64,000 nt of DNA, taken from contig JANUWF010002342.1 in assembly GCA_026120185.1 (NCBI GenBank), positions 4,960,501 to 5,024,500 of the forward strand, read 5' to 3'. The notes below the pieces were generated by a model. The model did not search any database. It worked only from the letters and a program-made list of their open reading frames with translations, and was not told the DNA's origin. The stretch comes from Voacanga thouarsii (taxonomy: Eukaryota > Streptophyta > Magnoliopsida > Gentianales > Apocynaceae). Of the stretch, positions 36,081 to 46,018 are shown piece after piece. The stretch's first letter is position 1, and the number at the start of each line of letters is the position of its first letter. The position numbers were made by a program, and so were the translations under genes.

Positions 36081-36540
36081 TTTATTTTTACACACACACA
36101 CAAGTCTAAGTTTTGCGAAATCTCTCGACTGAAGGGGTTGTGCTTAATGAGAGAAGGAATGGCTATTTATAACCATCCTAACTTGACTCTACAAGAAAGC
36201 TTAATAACTCTTCGAAAAGCCAAAGGCTAAATGGCTCTTCGAAAAACTAAAAGCTAAATTGAAGTGGTGGGGACACAATTCCACTCACTTCACTAAAGGA
36301 TGCATCCCATCAGTTTTTCTTTCTAGTTGGAAAGTAGTGAGTAAAGTGAGATTCACATATACCAGACACTATTAAATCTCCATCAGATTATCAAAATTGC
36401 CATCTTCATCTTCAATTCATTCTTCTTCATCAAATGGAGGGTCATATGCATGATGCTTGGTTTCTCCTTGCACAGTGGTGCATGTTCTGACTTTAACTAT
36501 CCTGTAGAATTCTGTGAGCTTTAGGTCATTATTGAAAGAA
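36081..36540 (-). promoter_or_regulatory. Putative pararetroviral promoter region
   Basis: On the minus strand a TATA box (TATAAATA, 36164-36171) lies downstream of the last viral ORF and about 84 bp before the PBS, the place of the pregenomic RNA promoter. A 27-bp tandem duplication lies just upstream of it (36208-36261). A CA run (36091-36102) lies between TATA and PBS. The promoter function is inferred from position and the TATA box alone. Confidence 0.65.
36208..36261. repeat. 27-bp tandem duplication upstream of viral TATA box
   Basis: CTCTTCGAAAAGCCAAAGG starts one unit at 36208, and CTCTTCGAAAAACTAAAAG starts the next at 36235. Both continue GCTAAAT. Tandem elements of this size are common in viral promoters. 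No factor-binding site is claimed. Confidence 0.75.
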
Positions 36541-36542
36541 CT

Positions 36543-37715
36543 TTAATAGGGAGCATAGACATTTCCAAGGAAAATATCATCAGTAAAGATCTTCATATTT
36601 TTGGACTCAGCAAGAAATCGATAATACACCCTAAAAGAGTACTCAGCTACTTGTGTGAGACTAGCTGCCCTGTAATTGTATATTTGGTCCATAAAAGAAA
36701 CTATCTCATCAGGAATAATAATTAAATTTTTGTGCTCATAAATAGGGTTTGGCTTGTGTCTTGGGAACCTTGATATTAAGACTTCAACTCTGCAATCATC
36801 TAGATAATTGGGGCTATATAGAGGAGGAATAGCATGTAAAACCAACCTCAAATAACCATCTCTACATTAGTCTAATTCCATCATATGATCGCAATAATGG
36901 GATAACTGTCTATCCACAATCATGGTCCGTAGCTTTGGATAATTTTTCTCAGGGATATAGAGTTTAAATAACATTCCATGTTCCATTAATTTGCTCATAG
37001 ATAACTCTAGTCCTAACACATTCTTATCCACCCATTTTTGAAGATTAACTACTGCTCTGATGAATGTACAAATTTTTTCATTGTCTCTAAAATTGTAACT
37101 GATGATGTTGAAACTCAATCCTTCATTCTACTGAAGAGGTCTTGCACAGATATTTCTAAACATTTCTTTGATCCCTATTTGTTCAGTAATTTTTTTCTGC
37201 AAGGACACATTTGTAAATCTGCTATTTTACCTCATGGATTTTACTTGGGAATTTTTCCAATCTCTCTTCCTTTTGTTTCAAGTCTTCCTCCATGTAGATT
37301 TTCATTTCTTTCATTAAGCTAAAAACTCTTCACTCATTTTTTCTTTTCCTTTCAAGCTTAGTTTCAACATCTTTAGTTGCCTTTCAAGATCAAGGACAGT
37401 TTGGGGGGTTTGTGGTTTAAGAATGGTTTTAGACGGCTCCAAGGGTTTTGCAAGTTAAGTTTTGAGATGATGGATTTCTTGGTCTTTCAGACTTAAAGAA
37501 CTATTCAAGAAATGGAGTTGTCCTGACAAGGCAATTAGTATACTAACATACTGTTTGTAGTTATGAAATTTCCACAAATTATCTAAAAGGGTTTGTTGTT
37601 CAAGGGTAACAGGAAAATCAGGTACAAATTTTTTAGGCAAGACCTTCAAAGAATAAGGTCCAAATCTAATTTCAGAAACCTCAGGTTTAGGTAATGATGA
37701 TGATCTTGCGTTCAT
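36543..37715 (-). pseudogene. Endogenous pararetrovirus transactivator-like ORF (TAV/inclusion body)
   Basis: This is the last ORF before the promoter on the viral strand. It begins MNARSSSLPKPEV at 37715, with a predicted helical stretch (LSLKDQEIHHLK), and after frame breaks continues through 37118-36867 (WVDKNVLGLEL) and 36851-36543. The middle part matches the expected place and size of the translational transactivator/viroplasmin of genera that have one (such as caulimo-, soymo- and solendoviruses), but I see no decisive motif. In those viruses the protein forms inclusion bodies and promotes reinitiation on polycistronic RNA. Several frameshifts and stops make this copy non-functional. 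The assignment rests on order, size and partial resemblance. Confidence 0.6.
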
Positions 37716-37999
37716 CTACAAAATTTGAACAACAGTTTAAATTATTTAGATCTTTAAAAATCTTCTCTATTTTATGGTAGGCTAAGCCATAATCTTTACT
37801 TGGGCTCCAATAACTTAATATGGTACCCAGAACAGTTATTGAATACTGTATGGTAGCTTTTTTAGAGTTATGCTCGGACTAAGTATATCATTCTTGGGCT
37901 AAGCCCAATCTATATTAAACAATGGTCCTTATAACCAATTTACTGAGCTGGTCAGCCCAGAAATTCTGGTTAGCATTAATGTGTTCAATGAAGACTTTG

Positions 38000-40020
38000 A
38001 ACCCATTTCTTACAAGAAAATCAACAAAAATTAGCCATCTATTAACAGATAACTTAGAATGTGACATTTTATTGTAGAATGAAATAATAGATTTGCAATC
38101 AGTTCTTAAAGTGAATTCTCGTGTAGGATTTCACAAATAAACTAAGAATTTCTTTAGAACAAATATGTAGGCTAGTATTTCAACATCTGTAGTGGTTACT
38201 TTACTTTTATATAACCCACTGCAGTAACTACTTATTTTTTCATTCTTCTGCTTATCTTCTTTAAACGACTTCCATTTTAAAACTCCTCCCCATCCATCTA
38301 AGCTTGCATCTACTTCTACTATTATGTAAGCTTCTGGAGGTGGTAGTTCCAAAGGTGGCAATGACTGAATTACTTCTTTAATCTTATTAACTAACTTAAA
38401 ATCCTGATCATTGAATTTTCTTTGACCATGGATCTTGTTTTGGCATAAAGAAGTCCTACTAATTTGCCAAAATTAGGAATATATGTTCTACAATAATTTA
38501 ACAAGCCTAAAAAAGATTGAATTATTTTGGCAATATGATCCATTAACTTGATCTATCCTTTGCTAATTATGAATCTTAAAAATTCTTTTTGATATTTTCC
38601 CAAAGACATTTTCTTCATTGAGAGAATAAGACCATGTTGAATGCATAAATAAATAAATAAATAACTCTTTAAATGATTTATGTGTTCCTTTCTACTTTTG
38701 CTAAATATTAGTATGTCATCAATAGAGCATACTACAAATAGGATTTCTTTGGAGATGTTGTCCATTTTTCTTTGGAAAACAGACGGTGCATTTTTTAATC
38801 CAAAAGGCATTACTAACCATTCATAATGGCCATTTGGTACTGTAAATGTTGTCCATGGAATACTATCTTGATGCATCGCTACTTGCCAGAATCTTGACTT
38901 AAGATCAAACTTTGAGTAAATAAAACTATCTTTTGCTCTTAATATTAGAAGTTTTTTATTAGGAATGATATAACTATCTTCAACTGTATTATCATTTAGT
39001 CATTTACAGTTATATACCATTCTACTTTTTCCCCTAACAATTTCACTATGTTTTCTTACTATAAAAGTAGGAATTCTATGTGGACTATAACTATTTCTAA
39101 TTATTCCTAATCCCAATAATTCCTTAGTGTGCATATTGGCTTCTTCTAAATTCTTAAGATTATAGTTCATAGTTTTATCCTTTATGACTATTTCAGGATT
39201 TACTATCTCTAATTTGCAGAGTATTTTATTTTTCTGCCAATGTTCTAAGGGGTTTTCTCCTATTATTTTAATTTTTTCTAGCTGTTTCAACAAGACTTAT
39301 ATATCTTGTCTATCCCTAGCTATTTCTCCTAAATTAAAATTTATTTCATTTGAATAATCTAATTCTGAAAAATCAAGATTTTCAAATGTCTCTACTTCAG
39401 GAATTTCTACCTTTTCCTGCGTTATTTCTAATGACTGAGTACTCGGTAACGAATTAAGTTCCCTACTTAAAAGAGAGCTTACTATTGTATCTGCTTATTT
39501 AAAAATGGTTACTCTATTACCTTCTACTATTATTCCACCATGCAGATTTTTGATGAAATGCATGCCTATTATTAATTGATAATTCATGGTTGATACCCAT
39601 ATTGTTGGCAAACAATATTCTTCACTGTTAAATTTAATAGTGCAATCCACCAACCTTTCATCTATTTTCCTAATATTTCCTACTGTATCTATTACAGTAG
39701 AACCTATTTCTGATTTTCTCAGATATTTTCAGGTACTAAATCTTTGTGAATGTGACACATAGTAGCACCAGTATCAATTATTCCTAATAATGTGAGGGTA
39801 TGGGAATTCTATAACACATATAGTATTAAGCAAATTATTTGTCCTATACTTTCCTAATGCTAAATTTTGCATATTATTGCAGGGTTCAAGGATCGTTTCA
39901 AAACTATTTTGTTCCTCGCTAACTATTCCCTTCTGTTTACTGTCTTTCTTTTTACTTTTACATATATAATCTCGAAGGCTTTCTTCTAGATTGTCGATGT
40001 ACTTTTGCATTATTCCTATG
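38000..40020 (-). pseudogene. Endogenous pararetrovirus polymerase (PR, RT, RNase H)
   Basis: Reading downward on the minus strand: a lysine-rich entry (40010-39850); the aspartic protease signature IDTGAT near 39755-39780; the RT N-terminal block (39293-39000) with SPHRIPTFIVRKHSE and RMVYN; the RT palm (38876-38553) with YEWLVMPFGLKNAPSVFQR and the catalytic box SIDD where the family has YIDD or YVDD; then RNase H (38361-38131) with VEVDASLDGWGGVL and TTDVEILA. This arrangement (PR-RT-RH without integrase) separates Caulimoviridae from Ty3/gypsy. Frame breaks occur at several places, an AAAT microsatellite (38644-38663) lies inside RT, and the RT box has lost its tyrosine. It is a relic. 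Confidence 0.93.
38644..38663. repeat. (AAAT)n microsatellite inside viral RT
   Basis: About four or five TAAA/AAAT units expand the RT coding sequence in frame-disturbing fashion (SYLFIYLCI on the minus strand). Confidence 0.8.
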
Positions 40021-40379
40021 GTTTTAAGATGTAAATTTACTTAGGATTTGTAACTTACATCTTGAATTTCTTCTCTCTTTACCTCTATTTCCTTATGGGA
40101 CATATCATAACTTAAGTATTGATTTGCATAAATCTACATACTACTATGTTGCATATTGTGCAATAAGTCCTACGTTTCTCAATTAAGAATTTCAAGAAAA
40201 TTTCACATCTATCTCTAAATTTTGTGAAATCTTGTCAAGCATGATTATATTGCTTATCCTTATTGAGCTATATACTATATCTGTTTTTTTAGAAAGATAG
40301 GATTATTATCTAAATTCCAATCTTCATTCATGTTTAATGAATTAAGGTCTTCAAAGTCCTTAAGTATCTAACATGTCAG

Positions 40380-42256
40380 ATATACTACAATAACTCATGA
40401 TATCACTATCATTGTCAGCCTCATCACCTTCTAATGATACAATATCATAATCTGGCTCTATGTCTAATATTTGGTAGGTGTTCATCCTTTCCCTATTTGC
40501 TTTTTTATTTTTGCATTGGTATGCAAAATGTCCTACTTCCCCACATACATAACATTCACATTTTTTAGGAGGTTTTTGGGTTTTAAACCTTCTAAGCTAA
40601 TTTCTCATTGGGGGCTTACCTTTCTTATAATATCTACTTCTTTTTAACTTTCTTGTCTTTTCTGGTTTTCCTAAATCAAATGACATGGGAGTTATTATTC
40701 TTTTGCAGTAATTATAGTTTTTTATCTGCTTATCTATTTGGTGCTGTATATATACATTATTCCTTCAAATAAGTGAAAAGGAATTGGATCCTAGTAGTAA
40801 TTCCTACTATAAATTGCCTTCCTACAGATTCAGGCCATTTTTCTGCAACTACCTTTCCTAAAGGATTTGGGAGTTTAGCAAAACACTTATTGCTTAATTC
40901 TAAATCCCAACTTCTTCCAGTGTTCATGGCTAACTCTAAATATTTTCTACTAAATGTATCTATGTTTAGCAAATCCTTATCTACTTGTAACTGTTCAAGA
41001 TCTTTCATAGCTTGATCCTGTAATTCTGTTTGTCCTCTATAAGGATCATATCCTAAAATTATTTTTCTAATCTAACTAGTTACATTCTGAGGGTTCTCAG
41101 CTAAATCTAATATCCTTTGGTAAGATTATGGATACATAGTTCTCCAGTCTATAAAATAATTTTTCATAGAGCCTAATAGAATTTCTATGAAATTAACTAC
41201 TTCTTCAGCTATCATAGTATAATTACATCTCTGTAATCCATTAAGTGCATCAGCTTCCCATCTATCTATTACATCTTCCCAATTTTAGGGGTGAAAAGAT
41301 TTCATTGTTAACTCACTTCCTGCTTTATGTTGAGATGGTAAATTGTAAACTACTCTTGGAGGTTGTTGGAGTCCTATCTTCTTACTATAATATAGTTCAT
41401 TATCTCCTCCTTTTGTAGGTATAATCCTAGACGGTTCTATTTTTGGTAATTGTGATGTGGTTGACTGGGGAACATCATGCCTTGGTGATGCTTCACTTAC
41501 GCCACTAGTTTGATTAGTGCTAGGATTCATATTTACCAAAGTTTCAAACTGTGTATTATCTACATGTTTGCTATTTTCTAAGTCTGCTAAAGGAATTTCT
41601 ATTTTATTTATCCATGCTTCAAATTGTGAATTATTAGTATGGATACTAAGTGTCAGATCTACTATTGGTTCAAAGACAAAATCCAATTTTTGTTGTTCAT
41701 TTTTATGAATTCTTGGATAATCATCTCTATTACCTTGTACTCTAAGATACCAATGAGCTTCATCTAATTCTAGATTTTCTTCAAAATGTTACTGCCAATC
41801 ATTATCTATGAGTACTGATTCTAAAGTTTCTTCTGGTGAGAATGTCCTATAAATTGGAATGTCGTACTTATTCATGATATGCTACCTATTCCTCTATTCT
41901 AATTTTAGTGGTACTGTCATCATCAGTGATTAAATACTTGGCAAAAATTCCTTGGACTATTAAATTTTTTAAAGATGAAGTTCCTGGTGTTTCTGGATTT
42001 CCTAATGTTCTGGGTGTATTCATCTTTCTAAATTTGTGAAGGAGTTTTTCCACTCTCTATGTTCCTTTGCATATATTATTTGTTCATTTTGTGAACACCA
42101 ATTATCTATCAACTTAAACAAGTTTTTATTACTACTTGTTTCTGCATAGTACATTATTCTTGCCCTAAATTCAGAAATTGATTCTAAATTTTTTCTATCT
42201 ACTTGGCTAAGATGGAACAAGGCATGTTGGATGTTATTGCTATTCTTGCTCTTCAT
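40380..42256 (-). pseudogene. Endogenous pararetrovirus coat protein ORF
   Basis: The reading starts at 42256 (MKSKNSNNIQHALFHL), runs through an acidic, serine/threonine-rich part (41686-41285), then a region with WEDVIDRWEADALNG (about 41230-41285) and the block 41008-40757 (FAKLPNPLGKVVAEKWPES). It then passes through a basic stretch (KPEKTRKLKRSRYYKKG) and the zinc knuckle CYVCGEVGHFAYQC (40511-40555, spacing C-2-C-4-H-4-C), ending in an acidic tail. A basic arm followed by a CCHC knuckle near the C-terminus is the hallmark of Caulimoviridae capsid proteins. The knuckle residues are intact but the frame is interrupted several times upstream. Confidence 0.85.
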
Positions 42257-43123
42257 CCTCTTGTTCAGTTCCTATGTAATTACTGAATCTACAACTAATA
42301 TTACCATTAATTTTAGTATAGTACTGAGCACTAGTTGGGACTACTATAGGTTTATCTAAAATTTTACTAATATTCCAGGTGTCTCCTAGAAGATCATGGT
42401 TCTTTATTTTCTTTCCTGGTAGTACTTTTATTCCTCTACTTGCTAGAAATCTAACTATTTCTATTTCCTTAATAGTATAACCTATACCGTTTTCAGAAGT
42501 TACTTTTCCTATGATATTTTAACAAATCAATAGATTTTCAGCATTTTCTACCATATTGTAGCCCTTACTTTTGACCACTATCTTAAGATGTTCATGAATT
42601 TGGTCAATAGGAAACAGATAGTCTGGCATTATATAAACTATTTGATTATTTTGACTCATGTCAACCTCCATATTTCCTATGATAGCTGTTATTATGTCAT
42701 TATGTCTTGTATCTGGAAGTCCAATGAAAACTTTTGTTCCTAATTCCTTCCTATGGATTTCTTTAATACCGATCATAATGCATCCTAAATGAAATAATTC
42801 ATTGTTTTCTCTTAACAATGCATCCCTACCCTAGTTATTACTGGTAAGACTACTGTACTTTTATCATTGGGACTTGATATTAAATGTTCCCTGTACAAAT
42901 TTACCAGTTTTTTATTCTTACTGGGACTGTAGTTGTATAAGTATTTAGGGGCAATTAGCTGAATTTTATTGTCCCTAAAGTTTGCTAATTGTTGTTTTGG
43001 ATCAACAACTGTTTCTACAATTTTAAAGGGTCTAATCTTTTTTGCTTTATCTATTACCCTTTCTATCCTACCATAAGTAACTATATTCAACTTCTCTTTT
43101 TCTGTTATCTTTGAAGTTGCCAT
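42257..43123 (-). pseudogene. Endogenous pararetrovirus movement protein
   Basis: The frame opens MATSKITEKEKLNIV at 43123. After a frameshift near 42815 it shows LGCIMIGIKEIHRKELGT, then DTRHNDIITAIIG and VYIMPDYLFPIDQIHEHL, and carries on to about 42260 with GYTIKEIEIVRFLASRG and an acidic end. The G-I-K...D-x-R-H...Y-x-x-P-D pattern is that of the 30K-type movement protein core of plant pararetroviruses, which enlarges plasmodesmata. It stands directly upstream of the coat protein ORF, which it overlaps slightly. One clear frameshift splits the core. Confidence 0.82.
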
Positions 43124-44100
43124 TCTAGAACTTTTCTATATATTCCTATTTATGAATTAATTCATTACTTATTAGGTCATAAATACTGTATATAAGTTTA
43201 ATCCAATATTCTAAAACCTCTACTTCTCCTAAATCTATGATCTTATGGACTATTGTAAACTCAGGTTGTTCTTCAGGTATATCTAGCATTTCAATTCTAT
43301 ACCTCATGATTTCTTATTTTTATCTTCAACTAGTACTAGTGAGTTTTTCCAAGTAGCAAAAATATGAGATTTCGGCTTTCTCACAAGTTTCATTCCTGTC
43401 TCTAAATTTAAACCTTCTAAAGATTTACTAATGGAAGTTAATTTATTAGAGATTTCTATGTGTCTGGCTGGAGCTTCTATTTTTTCAATTATTTCAAGTA
43501 ATAATAATTACGTTATTATTACGTTATTTTTGCCTGATAATTACATTATCACATGGAGTTGTGATACTTTTACTAATATTATCATCTTTATTAAGGATTC
43601 CTATAGATCCTTCTAAATATTTTCTGCTTTCTATTAAAGCAATTTGATAACTTGGATTGTTTATCAAATCACTCATTATGGATTCCTAAAATCATTCTAC
43701 AATGTTTATCTATTGAAGACTGTGTCTCCCTTTCTTGTTCCAAAAGTTGCCTTATTTCTAAGATTTCATTCTTAGTATTTTCTAGTGTTTGTTTAATTTC
43801 TATTTTGGGACTTAATATTCCCAATATTTGGCTTAAATCTTCTTTGGTGGGAAGATTTCTAAGTTTTTTAACATACAAGGTATTTTTTACGAAATCTAAA
43901 TTAGACTTTAGTTGTTCTATTTCTAAATTTTATCTCTAAATTCTAAATGTTTTCTTGATAAATCATTCAAAACCTGGTTTTGTTTCAATTGATTATTCAA
44001 GACTATATTTATCAAATCTACTATCAGGTTGAGTTGACTGTTTGATCCGTGATACAAGTGTTCAAAGTTATATTTTAAAATTGGTCCCTCAAAACTACAC
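43124..44100 (-). pseudogene. Small upstream ORFs of the endogenous pararetrovirus
   Basis: Minus-strand pieces include MSDLINNPSYQ (43679 downward), with NKDDNISKSIT and then GLNLETGMKLVRKPKSHIFATWK near 43340-43420, and a glutamate/glutamine-rich helical piece (43878-43669, KEDLSQILG, RQLLEQERETQSS) suggestive of a coiled coil. These lie between leader and movement protein, where small ORFs of unknown or virion-associated role occur in the family. No specific function is claimed. Confidence 0.5.
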
Positions 44101-44812
44101 CATATTTTATGTTTATCTAAACTTGTTCTTTAGACGAAAGTCCTTTCTGCAATGTCTAAGTATTCTAACTTCTTTTTTCTTTCCATTTATCAATTCATCC
44201 TGTCTTTAGAGAATAGAAACATGCTTCCTATGTCAACTATCCTAGATGAGTACTATCCATCCTTTTCTGCAAACTACTAGCTGAGTTTCTCTTGGGCTTA
44301 TTAGTCTTCTTTTCTTGGCATTCAAGGGCTCATACCATTGGACCTATATGCTGCCCCTCTCAAGTCTTATGTGAAGCCTCTAGATTCTTTTGCCCTTCCA
44401 CCAATACTTTCAACTTTACACCACAAGCACATGTAATAACCGCAGAATTAAGATAATAGTTCATGTAACATAATCTTTATCAGCATGCTTGTTATTCTAA
44501 CAAAGACAATGAGTACGTGGCTTTGTTTCAACAGCAAGGAACTATGTTCCCCGAGCGCGTAAGCTCTTTCGGCTACGCTGTTTGTTTCCAGCCGATATAC
44601 TCATATATGAAAGAAAGTATAAGTTAAAATATCAGAACTACAAATAAACAAGAAGTCGATTACATCAAACTGGAGAGTTTTGAGAGATCAAAGATCTCAC
44701 TACTCCATAATATATTACCTAATTACAATATAGATATCTACAGACTCAGGTACTACTGATACAAGGGAGCAATCCACACTATGCCAGTAATTTACACCAA
44801 CCCTAAGAGTTT
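44101..44812 (-). other. Viral leader region
   Basis: No convincing ORF. It lies between the innermost PBS (44813-44824) and the first viral ORF. Segment 44164-44335 is duplicated at 45330-45500, about 44640-44690 reappears inverted at 31935-31985, and 44742-44800 reappears inverted at 45567-45625. Confidence 0.7.
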
Positions 44813-45330
44813 GCTCTGATACCATTTAAGGAAGCCACTTGCTCCACCAAAAGCTAGCTAATAGGGAGAGGGCGCAGAATCACCTTATATTCCACCACAC
44901 TTTATAGCGCAACTCTCATCTCTTACCTAGTGGATTATCGAACGTCCGTTGGCACTCAACGAGAGTCGAACCCGAGACATGTGTGGGCAAAGGTAGGCTC
45001 TGATACCATTTAAGGAAGCCACTTACTCCACCAAAAGCTAGCTACTGGGGAGAGGGTGCAGAATCTCCTTATATTCAATTAAGGAAGCCACTTGCTCCAC
45101 CAAAAGCTAGCTATCAGGGAGAGAGCTCAGAATCTACTTACTTTGTCCACCACGCTTTGTTGCACAACTCTCATCTCTTAGCGGTGGGCGTACACTTTAG
45201 CCCGTTGGCGCTCAGCGAGAGTCGAACCCAAGACGTGGGGCGTAAGATAGGCTCTGATACCATTTAAGGAAGCCACTTGCTCCACTAAAAGCTAGCTATC
45301 AGGGAGAGAGCTCAGAATCTACTTACTTTG
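44813..45330 (-). repeat. Tandem array of PBS-leader units of the pararetrovirus
   Basis: TGGTATCAGAGC occurs on the minus strand at 45251-45262, 44997-45008 and 44813-44824, giving spacings of 254 and 184 bp. The two outer units read PBS, a C(C/T)TA(C/T) stretch, GGTTCGACTCTCG, a GCCAACGG block, AAGAGATGAGAGTTG, GTGGTGGA, then TAGCTAGCTTTTGGTGGAGC and AGTGGCTTCCTTAAA running into the next PBS. A further partial unit lies at 45062-45116. Another unit is at 34085-36080, split by a solo LTR. Only the innermost PBS is followed by the true leader (AAACTCTTAGGG). Confidence 0.9.
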
Positions 45331-45755
45331 TTCTTTTTTCTTTCCATTTATCAATTCATCCTGTATTTAGAGAATAGAAACATGCTTCCTATATCAACTA
45401 TCCTAGATGAGTATTATCCATCATTTTCTGCAAACTACTAGTTGAGTTTCTCTTGGGCTTATTAGTCTTCTTTTCTTGGCATTCAAGAGCTCACACCATT
45501 CTGTTTGTCCTCTATAAGGATCATATCCTAAAATTATTTGTCTAATCTGACTAGTTACATTCTGAGGGTTGTTGGTGTAAATTACTGGCACGGTGTGGAT
45601 TGCTCCCTTGTATCAGTGGTACCTGAATCCTAGCACTAGTCAAACCAGTGGCGTAAGTGAAGCATCACGAATGCATGATGTTCCCCAGTCAACCACGTCA
45701 CTTTAGTTGTTCTATTTCTAAAACAATTTTATCTCTAAATTCTAAATATTTTCTT
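45331..45755. pseudogene. Scrambled pararetrovirus fragments at the right border
   Basis: Five patches follow each other: 45331-45500 duplicates 44164-44335 (direct); 45502-45566 duplicates 41025-41095 (direct); 45567-45625 is the reverse complement of 44742-44800; 45626-45700 is the reverse complement of about 41455-41530; 45701-45755 duplicates 43908-43962 (direct). Then copia integrase sequence begins. None of the viral frames continue through the joints. Confidence 0.87.
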
Positions 45756-46018
45756 ACATCCAATAGAGTTTTGGACGCGTTTGATCAATTTTGAAAATTC
45801 AGAAAAGGCTTCGTCCTTTTGTCCAAGAAATAAAGTCCAAGTAAATCTAGAGAAGTCATCAATTAATACATAAGCATACATCTTACCACCAAGGCTAATG
45901 GTCCTCACTGGTCCAAACAAATCCATATAAATTAATTCAAGCGGTTTTGAGGTTGAAATCATTTTCTTGGGTTTAAAAGAAGCTTTGATTTATTTTCCAA
46001 ATTGGCACGCATACAAAT
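45756..46018 (-). pseudogene. Copia element E integrase core (part)
   Basis: The minus strand reads ACQFGK, a stop, then FKPKKMISTSKPLELIYMDL and FGPVRTISLGGKMYAYVLID, then DFSRFTWTLFLGQKDEAF. This is the end of the HHCC region and the start of the integrase core of a Ty1/copia element, including the first catalytic aspartate (MDLFGP) and the second region (IDDFSR). Downstream parts (rest of integrase, RT, RNase H, 3' LTR) are missing because the viral mosaic begins at 45755. The upstream part continues beyond the solo LTR at 50324. Confidence 0.92.

Noticed and set aside
36543..44824. Live, inducible virus
   Set aside because: All ORFs carry stops or frameshifts, the RT catalytic box is altered and the borders are scrambled.
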